Positions 11,710 through 25,600 are shown, numbered from the stretch's first letter. The stretch: 64,000 bases of DNA from Paulownia fortunei (GCA_019321725.1 CM033105.1:16027861-16091860), one strand, 5' to 3'. Notes: generated by a model not told the origin, from the sequence alone. Program-made: numbers and translations.

Positions 11710-14700
11710 TTAATGTATTATTATTTCCAAACAACATTATTAAGTGAACCCACCATTTACATATCGTTTTAATAATAATCTTTTTATCACTTTTTTGTGA
11801 ACAACATTAACAAAACATACTAAACCAAACATATTTTATTCTATACCCTATAAATCTTTTCTAGACTTCAAATTGTCTTTTCTTACAATTATTCATAGTT
11901 TTCAAGTGACCTTTTCCTAACCCTTAATCATCCACATGCAACTTTTCAATCTTTCAATCTATCTCAATTCTCTAAATTAATAAACCTAAGGTACACCATC
12001 ACAAGCCTACATAATACATTGGTCCACCTAGTTTATCACATACCATATTATACCCATTAAATTCAAACTTCCCATTTTAATCCTAACTTCATTCCTTTCA
12101 AATATAAACCAATTACAAAATAAATATCACATAAAATATAAAACTATCAAATGCTAAGATACACATTACAAGGATAAATAAATATCATTTCAACTTTCTT
12201 GTACTTGTCCAGTTGATGCTCCATTGTACCCAATTTTGCTTCCAATGCTTGGTTCTTCATCATCAGCTAGGTGTTTAATATTGTTAGGATATGATATTCT
12301 AATGCAGCTTTTCATTGTTGAGCTGAAGAGATCCATTGATTGCTTACAAGCTCTTGAGTTTTTCATTTTGATCCATAAACTTCAACAATAACTGTCCATT
12401 TTCTATTCCCTTATTACATATATCTGGCTCAATTCAACACATAATTTTGCATCCAATTACAACAACCAGCAAGTTTCCTTTTGGATTATTTGGAGTCATA
12501 CGGGGCCCATACAGGTACTGGTTTACCACAATTGCTCCAAAGCTCCTGTAAAAATAGATTTGTAACGCAGTTGTACATTTTGGGGTTCGAATGAACAAAC
12601 TACACCTCTTATTTGTATGTATATATATATTTACATTTATTAATATTTAGTGTTAAATTTAATTTGAATAGTTAATTATTAATTGTGTTGTTTGTTTAAG
12701 TTTAATATAGTAATTAATTCCTAATGAGCTTACCAACTTCTCTTTCAAAATTTTCGTGCTTTTCATTCGTTTAAATCCTAAGGTGAGCATGTGTGTTTAA
12801 TCTCAATTTTAAATAGTTTAATATTTATTTTTTTAATCTTTTAAAACTATCGTAATACAATTCTTCCAACATTTATTATTTATTTTCCAGTTATTTCTTT
12901 TTTCTTGTAGTTTCTCGGTATATAAATGAATTAATTTCTCATTCCAAGAATTAGAATATGAAGAAAATCAACCAATAAGAAATAAGAATATAATGATGCA
13001 TTAAAGATAGTTACCGTGTATTTTATAAACAGAGTATCATACAAGTCTCTGTCAAATTCTTTACTTACTCAAAGAATAATGCTTTGGTAAAAACTAATCA
13101 AAAGAAAAAAATCCTTTGTCAAAAGCAAAAGATTTAACTATATTCCCTTCAATCATTTTATATGTGTAAAACTTTAAGATTGTTTTTACTATGAAGTAAT
13201 GCAGTAATCAAACTTGTTCATTTAAGTTATATAACAAACAACTTAATAATTCCAAATCTATCCCAAACAGCCAAAAATCGCACCTTCAGTAGTTTGAAAT
13301 TTATAAAAACAAAATATACATTAATCACCCCTACACTTAAGTGAGAATAATTATTTCTCATACTTGAATGAGAAATGGTTTTTCTCATTTTAGTGGGAAT
13401 AAGCTATTCTTGGAATCTTCAATCCTTTTTTTTTTCTGATAAGAAGTGGGATTATAAGAGTAGGATACACTTTTTCTAAAATCAATATTCCTGAGTACTA
13501 AACGTGCCGTAAATTTTAGTCATGTAATTTGTTTTCTTCTCCTTCCTCAAGAGCTAGTTCGAAAAAAGTAAGGCCTTGAGGCACGTGGAGTAGAAGAGCA
13601 ATTGTTGGAATGCATTTATATACTATATATAGCAGTGATTTACCCTTGCATTTGAGAATCTATATACATGGTCTTTAATCATTTTTACTTTTGTGGGCTG
13701 GAGAAACTTTCATAGGGCTCGGATTTGATTCATGCCATGTTTCTTTTCTTGTTGAAATGCCATTTACTTGTTTGCGGCTTATTCTATGCTACCCCATTTA
13801 TTTAGGAGTGTAAATAAATTGTATCGAGTTAAATCGAATACTTTACTATTCAAATTTGTTTGAATTTTCATCAAGTTTCAAATACAAGTTTAATTTGATT
13901 GTTAATCTAATTGAGTTCAAACGAGTTTTAATCGAGTAGAACAAGAATCGAGCTCCAATAATTTGATCTTTTTACATATATTTTTTTTCACTAATCGAGT
14001 CGAGTTCGAGTCAAGTCTCAGATATTTGCTTATCAAATGAAAAAATATGTTTAAGTTTGGTTTCTTAAGTTAATAAACTGAGCTCAAACGAATTTTTTAA
14101 CGATCGATCTCGAGTCGAATATCAAGTAACTTGATTTATTTTTCAATCCTATCTATTTAAGTAATATTTAAGTGGAATTGTGAGTTATTAAATTATACAT
14201 GATAAAGTTACTATTTTAATTTATAATTTCATCATTTACATATTCAATTGACTCATAAACATACTTGATATCTCTTTTCTTTTCTTTTTTCTTTTCTTTT
14301 TTCCCGTTTTGGTTGACTTGATGATGGTTGGTAAAGTGAGAAAGGGAAATACAGCACAAGAATCAGGAACCAGCACAAACAATAACTTTTGACAAGTTAT
14401 AGTAAACTTGTTGGTGGTGCAGAATTTGGTTGTAGTTGGCAAAGATCACCAGCCCAACTTAATTACTTAAACGGAGAGCATGTGAATATCAACTAAAAGC
14501 AAAATAATAAAAGCAAAGCATGTGAATGCAGAAACATCACCACATTTTCCTCTTATTTTCTTCACAATTTAAAGAATCTCAAACCTTTCCAATATTTAGT
14601 CTCCAAAACTTCTTCCAATATGGCCTCCCTTCTTACACTAGATACCACATTCATAAAGACTATAACATAACCTGTTATTTTTTCCAATTTTTCCCCATAT

Positions 14701-14722
14701 ACATATATTTTTTCAGGAACTT
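11710..14722. other. Intergenic region upstream of the ALMT gene
   Basis: AT-rich sequence with no recognised gene. 13810-14160 is a degenerate self-similar tract built on tcgagt/ttcgag motifs, of a kind often found as dispersed repeats in plant DNA. 14270-14310 is a pyrimidine-rich TTTTC run. Just before the ALMT start there is a polypyrimidine tract with a cag acceptor (14715-14717), so the last few hundred bases may include a 5' UTR intron. No clear TATA box could be assigned. Confidence 0.5.
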
Positions 14723-17700
14723 ATGTACTCTGGAATTGCAATGAGGATTGCAGGGGAAAACCCTTATGGTTGGACAGCCAAAATGGATGTCATGAAGAAG
14801 CGTTCAATTGTTTTACTCGAAAAAATGAAAACATTGGCAAAATCCACATGGATGACAATATGTCGGGTCGGGCAAGAAGATCCCTGCAGGGTTCTTCACT
14901 CACTGAAAGTAGGGTTTTCCTTGACATTGGTTTCTTTGTTGTATTTGTTGGAGCCATTATTCAATGGTATCGGACAGAACGCCATCTGGGCCGTCATGAC
15001 TGTAGTCGTCGTGCTTGAGTTCACTGCTGGTGAGCAAGTTTAGTAATTCATTCAGCTTTCATTTTGTTCTTTTATTCTCATATAGTATATAATGTGTCAT
15101 TAGAATTAGTTTTGTGAGTAAAACAGAGGGCCATACTTACAATATTGTTTGATCTTCAATTATAGGGGCAACATTATGCAAAGGCTTAAATAGAGGAATT
15201 GGCACATTGTTAGCTGGATCACTGGCTTTTTTGATAGAGTACATTGCTCAAGAATCTGGTCGGATATTTCGGGCTATCTTCATAGGGACTGCAGTTTTCG
15301 TTATTGGTATATACGCTAACCCTAATTCCTGCGTTAGTGAACTTTTTTATGTTTATCTATCACACGCAGTGTAAACTGTGTAATGTATATATGGGTAAAC
15401 CTAATTGTTTTCTTTATGACAGGAACGGCAGCTACGTACATGAGATTTTTCCCTTACATAAAGAAAAATTACGACTATGGGGTTGTGATATTCCTTTTGA
15501 CCTTCAACTTGATCACTGTGTCCAGCTATCGCATTCATAACGTGCTTAAAATAGCACAAGAGCGCTTTTATATGATAGCCATAGGCTGTGGAATCTGTCT
15601 CCTAATGAGCCTCATTGTTTTTCCGAATTGGTCAGGCCAAGACCTCCATAATTGCACTGTGTCTAAGCTTGAGGGATTGGCAAATTCAATTGAAGGTAAG
15701 CACATACAATAAATTCTGCTTGGTAGTTAAGCATACCATTGTTGTAAAATAGTCAATAATGAATGACTAGTTTGGGAATCATTAAATTTTATCAAGAGTC
15801 AACCTTGAAGCTCTTCACAATCACAAGACTCGCGTGAGAGATTCATGGAAATTATTATTTGTTAGGCAACTAAATAAATATTTATACCGTCTCTTCAAAG
15901 TTACTCCAATTGATAATTTGCCTTATTACTACAAAAGTAAAAAATAAAAAAATAAAAAATCGATGACAGTATTTAAGTGAGAATGTGAAAATTGTTACTT
16001 ATTACATATAATAAGTGATAAGTTTTTAATTATTTTACAATACTAATAATTTTAGATGCTTAATTGTGACAAGAATTTTTTTATCTAAGAATAAAAGGTT
16101 TTGCAGCAAACTATACATTCATTCTCAAACATGAATTTAATAGATGTTTAACTTTAGATAATATATCATTATTAACAACTAATTATACATGTAAAGTAAT
16201 AGCAAATATATCATCATAAGTCACTGGCGACGATTCTTTGTCGTTATTAAATTGCTACAATATGTGTGCTATTAATTATTAATATTAACAACCTTACATT
16301 CATTCTATCATGATTGTCATTATTTTAGCAAAATAAAAGTTATCATTACTTAATACTTTTTATCAGTAACAACTTTTACATGATCAATAAATATTATATC
16401 ACTAATATTTTTTTTTCTTGTAATATACCTACTCTACTATTCAAACCATATGATTATAAGGGTTTTACGAGAAGGAAATTAAGATTTTTCCAATTTATTG
16501 CAGCTTGTGTAAATGAATATTTCAGCAATGAACACCCAAATGTAGCCAAAGATAAATTATCAGAGGACCCTATCTACAAGGGCTATAAGGCTGTTCTGGA
16601 TTCAAAATCCACTGATGAGACCTTGGTACATTTTCTTATGTCTGGTTAGCTGTCTCACTTTCTATCTGATAAATTATGATACAAACATTCATTTTATTTT
16701 TTTTTATTTCTTTTATATTTTGGAGTTGAGCAGGCAATGCATGCGAGTTGGGAGCCATGCCATTCAAGGAACTGTGACAGGGTTCCATGGCAGCAGTATG
16801 TCAAGCTGGGCGGCGTGCTCCGCCATTTCGGATACACTGTTGTAGCTCTACATGGATGTCTTCAAACTGAAATTCAGGTGATTAATTTACTTGCATTTCA
16901 TCATTAGTTTTTAGTTCTTTTTAGCACTTTGTTAGATAATATACATATTTTGGGTATTCACTCTTTAGATAGTTTGTTATCTTATTTATTAGTTGCATCA
17001 TTAAATGTAAATGTAAATTATGGATTTACAAGAAAGTTACTAGATGTGATATCAAAATTCCTGACAGGTTCATCAATACACACTATATACTCCCTCCGTC
17101 TCAATTATATTATTTCTATTGCCTTTTGGATTATCCAAAATAAAATTGTAGTTCTGAAAATGATTTCTTGTTAAAAAAAAAAAAACTACTTCGCAATTAA
17201 AGTAATGATCTCAAATATTACTTTTCAGAAAATATATATAAAAATACACAAAAAATTGAATTTTTTTAATTCTCATCTAAAAATTGACTATAAACTGGGT
17301 GTTTAATTAAACTACACATATTTTTGACCAGTTTTTATCTACCCGGAAGGATTATATGCTACAGTAAAATATGGACATTATTCGTGTTTGTTCCAATCTA
17401 AATATTGCATCATAGTTTGTTAACTCTTTTAAAGTTCATGGAGAAGGAAGTACATGGTATTATGAAATATTCATTTCTTTGCAAAAAGTTACCACCTGGA
17501 TATATCTATTTCATGATTTACTTCAGACATATTGTTACTTAGTTTTAGTAATGATAAAAATCATGTCCATATATATGGTTTACAATGGACCAGACTCCAC
17601 GGTCCGTTCGAGCTCTTTTCAAGGATCCATGTATTCGAGTCGCTGGAGAACTATCCAAAGCATTGATGGAACTGGCTGACAGCATAAGGAAGCGCCGCCA

Positions 17701-18232
17701 ATGCTCTCCTGAGATTCTTTCAGACCACCTGCACGAAGCCCTACAAGACCTGGACGCCGCCCTGAAATCCCAGCCGAGACTCTTTCTCGGCCCCAACAAC
17801 AATGCCACCACCAACATGTTAAACTTTGCAGCAGCCACAGCCAGGCAGAAGTCCTCAAAAGACTTTGGAGTCTCTCTGTCAAGTGTCAAAACCGACTCGT
17901 CGGCACTGCTCCAGTGGAAGTCCAAAAGGGCTGCTAGAGAACAGGCCAAAGAGCTGGCTGAGGGGAAGGTGTTGCGGCCAACCTTAAGCAAGATTGCCAT
18001 AACCAGCCTCGAGTTCTCGGAAGCGCTTCCATTTGCCGCCTTTGCCTCATTGCTCGTCGAGGTGGTGGCGAGGCTAGACCTCGTGATTGATGAGGTCGAA
18101 GAGCTGGGGAGGGTGGCTAATTTCAAGGAGTTTAGTGAAGGCGATGACCAAGTGGATGCAACTTGCCGAAAACGTGAAAGGGGGAATGGTGCACCACTGG
18201 AGAACCATTTTCCTTCCCATGGAGCAGATTGA
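14723..18232 (+). CDS. ALMT12/QUAC1-like anion channel (aluminium-activated malate transporter family)
   Basis: Six exons (14723-15029, 15166-15306, 15423-15695, 16504-16625, 16734-16877, 17594-18232) give an unbroken 541-residue protein, normal for the family. All introns are GT-AG and every phase joins. The N-terminal half has the ALMT membrane domain: KVGFSLTLVSLLYLLEPL, WAVMTVVVVLEFTAG, GTLLAGSLAFLIEYI, FIGTAVFVIGTAATYMRF, YDYGVVIFLLTFNLITVSSY and IGCGICLLMSLIVF, about six helices. The cytosolic half keeps SWEP (about 286-289) and the block TPRSVRALFKDPCIRVAGE. From memory of Arabidopsis proteins, the DSKSTDETL, HGCLQTEIQ and SLEFSEALPFAAFASLLVE motifs resemble ALMT12 (QUAC1), a guard-cell plasma-membrane malate/sulfate channel, more than ALMT1 or ALMT9. 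DPCRV replaces the usual DPRRV. The start could also be Met7. It converges on the CLC gene. Confidence 0.93.
17088..17357. mobile_element. Stowaway-like MITE in ALMT intron 5
   Basis: The left end ctccctccgtctcaatt is the classic Stowaway terminus next to a TA. The right end, read in reverse complement (ataatccttccgggtaga), is a decayed version. About 270 bp, AT-rich and non-coding, wholly inside the intron between exons 5 and 6, so it does not disturb the reading frame. Confidence 0.6.
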
Positions 18233-19668
18233 TGATTATGTGGAATTCAAACACACTTTTAGCTTAGGTTGATATATTGGGTTCTTAGTCCTTGCCTATT
18301 GGAAAAGTATGGATTTTGGTGGCCTAGGGGCTCTGATTGATATCAAATTCTGATCATTTTTTCACAAGAAATATTATGTTTCATTTGAATTGATGAATTT
18401 AAAATTTCAAATTCATAATAACAAATTTATTAAACTTGTTTGAATAATCTCATAATACAATGAATTTTAAATTCTAAAACTTCTATTTTGAGCTATTTTT
18501 AGAGTTATTGTAGTAAATTTTAAATTCATTTTAAAATTAATCATTTGAAATACTTCCCCCAAATTCTCCTTCTTCTCAAATTTAAATTCTTCCATCCAAA
18601 CGCAACCTTAAAGAGATAATGTTGTATCGATCAAAATCATATACTCCTTTTTTCAAATTCATTACTCTTTTTTTTTTAAATTCAATTTTTTAAAATTAAA
18701 AATTTTAAATCATCTTATTTTAAGTAATAATATGATACTACTAATTATCAATCATTACTTAAAAATATAATAAAAATTCAGATATATAAACTTTACATTT
18801 TCAAATCACATCACCATAATATTGGGATGGAGGGAGTTTCTCACATAAGCAAAGATGTTGCTTATTGTCCTTATAAGTAGGAGTCTCATTTCAACAACCA
18901 ATAGATATTGGCGATTTTACTGCAGGTTGCACAGTAATTGGCAATACCTAAAGTTGTCAAATGGACTGACCTAACTGGCCCAGCTCCAGCTCATAACCGG
19001 GCCAGTAAAAATCGGCCCAAAACTGGCCCTCAATAGTAACAGACTACCTAGGTCAGTTTCTAGTATATAAATTTGACTTCTATTGGGCCTAATGGATAAA
19101 ATCCCACCTAGCCCGGCCCGTAAAATAAACAAGTAAACTTGAATTTTAACGAGACATTCCAAATAAACTATATAATATAGGATTAGAGGGTTAAATACAA
19201 TGCAATATCTAAGATGAAGTATCAGATTAATAAGCCTCTAAATATGCAATCATTTTAGCCCGCGGCTGCAGACAATGAGAAAAAAGACAGCAACGCTGAA
19301 CCATTCGAGGCTTTTTGTTTTGTAGATGAAAATGATGTACAGAGTGATCTGGTAGCTGCTTTTGCCTTCTGCATCCAAGTGTTTGGTTCCACAAACTACG
19401 ATCAATGCTCTTAACGATCCACTCAGAGAAGGGGAAAAAAAAAAAAGAACTGTAGTAAATGGCTGCAATTTATTACCCTAATAGATCAAAATAGTTGAAC
19501 CAAGACAGAGATTTGCTAGTTCCTGGTTCATAGTTGAACTAATCATATCATATTTCTGACGTACCCAGGTGTGGATGCATAATGAAGATCCTTTACAGCT
19601 CTTTGCTCTAGGCAAGAACAATAAATAGGTTCTTCATATGTTTCAGAATTTCCAAGCACCCAAATTCT
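18233..19668. other. Convergent intergenic region between ALMT and CLC genes
   Basis: About 1.4 kb that must hold both 3' UTRs. It includes a small MITE-like block (18641-18839) and a GC-richer stretch at 18960-19130 with repeated ggccc/gggcc motifs (actggcccag, accgggccag, agcccggcccg), typical of dispersed plant repeats. No open frame with recognisable content; 18971-19162 and 19250-19468 are chance frames. Confidence 0.55.
18641..18839. mobile_element. Stowaway-like MITE, decayed
   Basis: The left end reads atactccttttttcaaatt. The right end (gggatggagggagtt) in reverse complement gives aactccctccatccc, a near Stowaway terminus. About 200 bp, no coding, located some 400 bp after the ALMT stop. 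No clear TA duplication on the right side. Confidence 0.45.
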
Positions 19669-22600
19669 CTAAACAAGTTTGCTCAATTGTGGCAACCGGA
19701 ATCTCAACCTTTTCCACCTGCTCTGCACCAACATTGGATGCAAATTTAGGATGTGTTCTGGCATGAAGTCGTGCCTCGTCAATATACCCACAACTGGAAC
19801 TCTCTGCAGAAACCAAACATAGCATTTCAATAAACTTAGTAAGACTGACAATTCAAAAGAGGCTGTTTTGAAAGAATGAGCATGATGTGTGATCTCAGTA
19901 TGCTCAAAAGTGCATTGGAACAATCCACATTATAGAAGAAAACCAAAAAAATACCCCACAATTTGCCAGGGTATGATAGCGCCACAAACAATTGTATATG
20001 TATACAATAATGACTAAAAAGCATTGTACCATATATAGTTTCCAAGGAAATTCATTTAATGAGAAGAACATAAATGCACAGTTTTTTGTTATTCATGATG
20101 TATCGTGGGTATGACTCGCATGAACACCATAACTCATTCTTGGCACCACATGGAAAATTAAAATTTGTTATTAGAAAGATCGTAATGATATGAAAAAACT
20201 ATTTTGATTACCAGAAATGGAATAGAAGGGTCAAAGCAATGGTGTATTAATAAACTAAACTAAAATAGCATGCAACACCAGTAGAAGCAAAACATATGAC
20301 CAAGCTGAAAGGACTTACCCCAGATTGCTTGGGAATCACCAACAGGTGCCTTAAACCAACTTCCCGGAAAAGTACGAGGGCTTTTGCTAATGACATTGTC
20401 TCTACAACACTGTAGGGTGATGTGTTAGTAAACGGATGCAAATCTATGTACATTTCCATCTCTTCTTCAGACAATTCTATATCTTCAATTTTATCACTGT
20501 GGCCCAAACCCTTTTTTGCAAAATCATCAGGTGAAAACCGTACAATGGCATCCGGGCCAACTGGCGTGGGAGTTCGCAGAAAAGCTTTTGATTTTAACAA
20601 TGTGAGAAGATGGGCTCGGAGGATTAAACCAAATAGGACTGGAGACACAGAGAGTGGGGGCTCATCTACCACCGGAAACCCATTATGTCGTGTGTTTTTA
20701 AGGACATGCACTACATTACCAACCTTCTCAAAGCCATGGAAGATCTGAAGTGGGCCTGAAACCACATCACCAACTGTCAATTGCCTCATATATGGCTCAG
20801 CATGAGCTTCTAAGTAAGGTAAACCCTTCAATGTCATTATGAGGTCATATATATTTTCATTAAAGGCATCAGCCACAGTCTTGGAAATGAGAAGAACGAG
20901 CATTACAAGTGGCAGCAGCAATAGATTATTGGTCAATTCAAGAATAATGACACACAAGGAAACGGTCATCCTCATAGATCCCCCAAGAAGAGAAGCAGAA
21001 CCAAGAACAGCAAAAAGGCCATGGTTTAGATTTGAGTTAGAACCAACTAACATCCCAACAAAACGTCCATAGGCTGCACCTGTCACAATAACTGGCACAA
21101 ATAAACCTGCAGGAGCCACAATTCCATAACTGAAAATGCTGAGAAAAAAGCAGGTGGCAAAGAAAATAAGCATTGATGAATCATGAAACTCAGAGTCGGT
21201 GTTTTTGCTGAAGAGATTTTTAATTGCATCATCATTTGTGTTGAAAAAGAGGCTGGCGAGATCATTGTAGAAACCAGGAGGACACTGGAACTTCTTGTAA
21301 TTTCCAGACCGGCCAATTGTTGGACAAGGCTCTGATGCATCAGAAGGACATGCACGACAAGATGCTGTCCATGGTAATCCAAATAGAAGACAAGAAGTGA
21401 AGACTGAAATAGAACAAGCCAATATGATCCTGAAAGCAATTCCTTTCCTGGCACCAATGATGAAGAAACACTTAAATTTTGCCTCTATAGAGGGTTGAGA
21501 AGGAAATCTAATGCACTTCATAAAAAGTATGAAAATTGAAGACTCACTTGTTAATTAAATTGTAAATTTGGAGGACCTTATTAAGTAGAAGATTGTAGAT
21601 ACTTCCTAATATGCCCCTAGAACTGCAAGAAGAAGAACAGGAGGCACATCCCAGAGGTGATAGGAAATATTTGCCGAGGTGACATCATACATTATCAGAC
21701 CCCCTTTGCCAAATAGACCACATTCACCTCTCAAACAGACATCAATCAGAGCCCGAAGAACTATCGCAACAACAGCTGTAGTGAAGAAAGCTCTCCACAG
21801 CAGAGTACTTCTCCACCTGCAGGAGAAAGTCAACACTAGCTACTTCAGTAGAACAAGATATAGAGAACTCTATCACATCATTTACTATCACCACAATGTC
21901 TACATCATTCCCACTTTTAAGCCAATGTATTACACATAGCAAGTATCATGACTTACGAAACATCAATTTTTTTGGCCATTTATGCCTCAAATAATAGCAG
22001 TTTAGAAGAGGAAAAGTTCCCAATAGAACAAGCTTCATTATTGTCTAGACCAAAGTCATGCATAATATCATCAAGAAAAATGGGACAATTTGTAATGGCC
22101 AATTGTTGCTAGTGCCAATTAAGAAGAAAAGGTCGTAAGCTTGCACAAATACACATTGTTAGAATCTTAGCATGACCAAATTGAAATGTCAGACTGCAGG
22201 GAGGACATAAATGAAAATTTGGTTTGTTTGCTAGTAATCTTTCAGTAGGTAACGAACAATGATCAAAATCATCTAAACCCAAAAGTTGCAGTTTATGAGA
22301 ATAATTAAAAAGGTTGTTCCAATCAACAATTTAGCATATCTATAAATGAACCATATTTTTGAAAAACCATATTTCGAAATACAAGAGAATGTTAGAATGT
22401 CAAGCATCTAAGATAATCATTTGGGCAATTTACCATACTGCTACAGCATATATGGTATCATCTGATCTAATAGACAATCCAATAAGTTCATAGTAGTTAC
22501 TTATATCAATACAAAACAGAAGATTTTCAATGGTTTTTGCCATCTCTGGACTTTCAATAAGATACCATAAGGCAATAAAAGAAAAAACACAATGTGAAAG

Positions 22601-25600
22601 GCATATTTAGCCATGATTCATGTACCATACCCTTATTGGTTAAAAAATGAATTACTGTTCAATATACATATTTTACTGCAGAAATGACTCAACCATCCAC
22701 AGATGTAATCCAAATAACCATTGATTTTAAAACAGAAAAGAAAAGAAAAGAAAGAAACAAGAATATGAAGGAACAAAGTAAACCACTATTTGTCTTTCAA
22801 TAAGATACCAGAAGGCAATAAAAGAAACAAAAAGTAAAAGGCATCTTTAGACATGATTCATGTACTGTACCCTTATATTAATATCCAAATTTTACTGAGA
22901 AAATGCCTCAACCATCCACAGATATAAACCAAATAATCATTTATTAATAAAAAAATACAAGAACATGAGAAAACAAAGTAAACCATTACATGTCTACATA
23001 TATATATATACATATATATATATGTACATACATATGTATGTATGTATATATATAATGGTTGTGCATGAAGATGTGAATCCTAACTTCTTGAACTTCTATT
23101 AAAGCTTCCTTTTTAAATGTTCTTAAAAATTAGTCCAAAGATAAACACCTAAGAGAGAGCGCAGGAAGCACAAGTGCTGTATTCTCAGACTGCCCTGTGT
23201 CTCTAGAAATGAAAAAGAAGGAATGAATACCACCTCAACACATCAACTTTAAAAACAAAGATAAAACTCAATCAAAAATAATCTTAAGAAAAGCACACGT
23301 ACGAAGAGTCCTATTAATATAGATGAGAAAAGAAAGTAGCATTATTTTACACATGAACCACTCCGCCATATACTTACTATCAGGATTGGGGTTTAATAAA
23401 CAGCATACCCACCAAAAACAAAATATCATGCATAGTTAGAATAATACCAAGATGCCATTTCTTCAAGAGCAAACAACACACCACCAACTGGAGCACGAAA
23501 AGCGGCAGCCATCCCAGCAGCAGAGCCACATGTTACGAGATCTCTCCTGTCTCGATCATTTTTAAAAACCCGCAACCACTTCCAGGTCAATCTAAACTTC
23601 TTTGATCCACCCTGACCTACTATTGCAGCTACGCAGGCACCAATATGGACCATTGGCCCTGCCTTTCCAACATTAAGAGATGATGACACAGCACATATGC
23701 TTCCAACTATCTGTGTGTTATGTTACCTTCAGGTAAGACTTCAAAACACATAAAAATAAAAAATAAAATAAAAATTTGATACAGCACTTAACTATAAGAA
23801 AAAACATAACATTTGAAGCAAACAATGAAAACTGTTTTCCTCAAGTTTTCTGGTATAACTTAACACAAGATGAGAGGATGGGGGACAATGAATTTTTACA
23901 GTCATGATCCTCAAGTAAGATTTACTTATTTCTTCTATTTCTTCTACTATCTGCCTAGATGGCACTTGAGAGACTAAATGCATTTCTCCCCAGATGTTAA
24001 ATAAATTTGGCACAATAGTCCATCATATTTTTAAAATGGCCTCTCTGTATTTTTGTGAATGAGGCAAATGATACTAGAATAAGTTTGGAATTTATTCACC
24101 TTTTTACCATTGTTTGATGCTCCATCCCACATGGACTAAAAATTTAAAAAAGTAAATACCCTAAAAGCTTTGGTAAAGAACCCATATGCATCCATTGGAT
24201 ATCCGTCTTGCAAGCCAATTCCAGGTAGCCCTTGCTGAGTTTAGAGGCAATCTCGCGTCAATCCCTAGGCTTAAGGCGTAACAAATGGTATCAGAACCAA
24301 GTGGTAGCTATAATATTGAGAACTAAATGCTATGCGGGACAAAGTGCTACGAGCATGGAAGCCATCTATTGAACCCACAATACAGAGTGTTCCATGTACA
24401 AGAGCCACCTCTTAAACCCGTAGAAGCCACATCTAGAAGCCCAATGCCTTGCGACCGATCATGAATTGTGTCATGTCATGACAAGGACATCACATTCTGA
24501 AAGATGGGTGATTGTGATGCCTCAACCCACATGGACTCAAAATTGAGAAATTGAACACATTATAAGCGTTCCCTAAAGATCCCATGTGCATCAATTAGAT
24601 ATTCCTTTTTGGGCAACTTGTTCATAGCCCTTTCAGATTGCACTCGGTGGGTTTAGAGACAATTTTGGCGTCCAACAAGCTTGGCTAGCCTAGGGCATGA
24701 CTAATGTGTGCCCTCCAATCAAGGGCTCATCGGTTTCGTCACCTAGGCCAGGGGTCAACTATTCATACCCTACGACCAAGGGTTAATTTGTTTCGTACTT
24801 ATTGGGTATTACAATATCCCATATTTTGTGTTCTATGAGCTAAAGATATTTTACTTCTGATTAATTGTTCTTTAAAATTCTTCATGCTCTAATATAAGTT
24901 AGTTTGAATTATTATAAAATAAAATGTTTTGTTTATGCTTGATCCAAAAGGAAAGCATCTAGAATTACTTGTTGAGCATGAAGCCCACCCTTTGCAATGT
25001 TTATAATTTTTATGGATACTTCGTTCTGTTTGGATCTAAGGAGCTGAGTAAGAGAGTTCAATCAAGGCTATAGGTGGATGTTCTGGTTCTTAGGAATTTG
25101 ATTTAGTTTGAATTTATTTGTTTTGATACTTGTGGAGTAAATGTTGTTTCAGAGTTATTTAATGTTTTGGTATATGAATCTTAATCGGGATTGTAGCCGC
25201 TCTATACCCCTACTTTATTAACTTTTCATTTTAGGTTTATTAAGGAGGTTTCAAGCTTAATTATCACTTGTTTCAGCTTTTGGGGCCTTATATATGTATC
25301 GGTTTGAATTGTCTGCTTCATGTCATTGCGGTCTTGGCCTGTGGTGGCATGGCCGTGTCGCTTTCCATGGGGGGCCTGACAGGAATTGTCTACGTAACCT
25401 CCTAGGGCTGAGGAAAATCCATAACGGTGTGCAGGACCAAGACAAAAGGATTCAGTATGCATACCTTGTTCAATTATTTTCTCCACGTTTAAATTTTCTT
25501 TTTTCTGACACCACATCGTTGCATTCAAAAAATATTAGCTCTCTACTTAGATAACTGCTTTTGGAAAATGGCATTTTTCCATTCTCTTAAGGATAGAAGG

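Noticed and set aside
17545..18126. 193-codon - strand open frame opposite ALMT exon 6
   Set aside because: It mirrors the GC-richer ALMT exon, whose + strand protein is clearly homologous to ALMT; the antisense product has no known domain.
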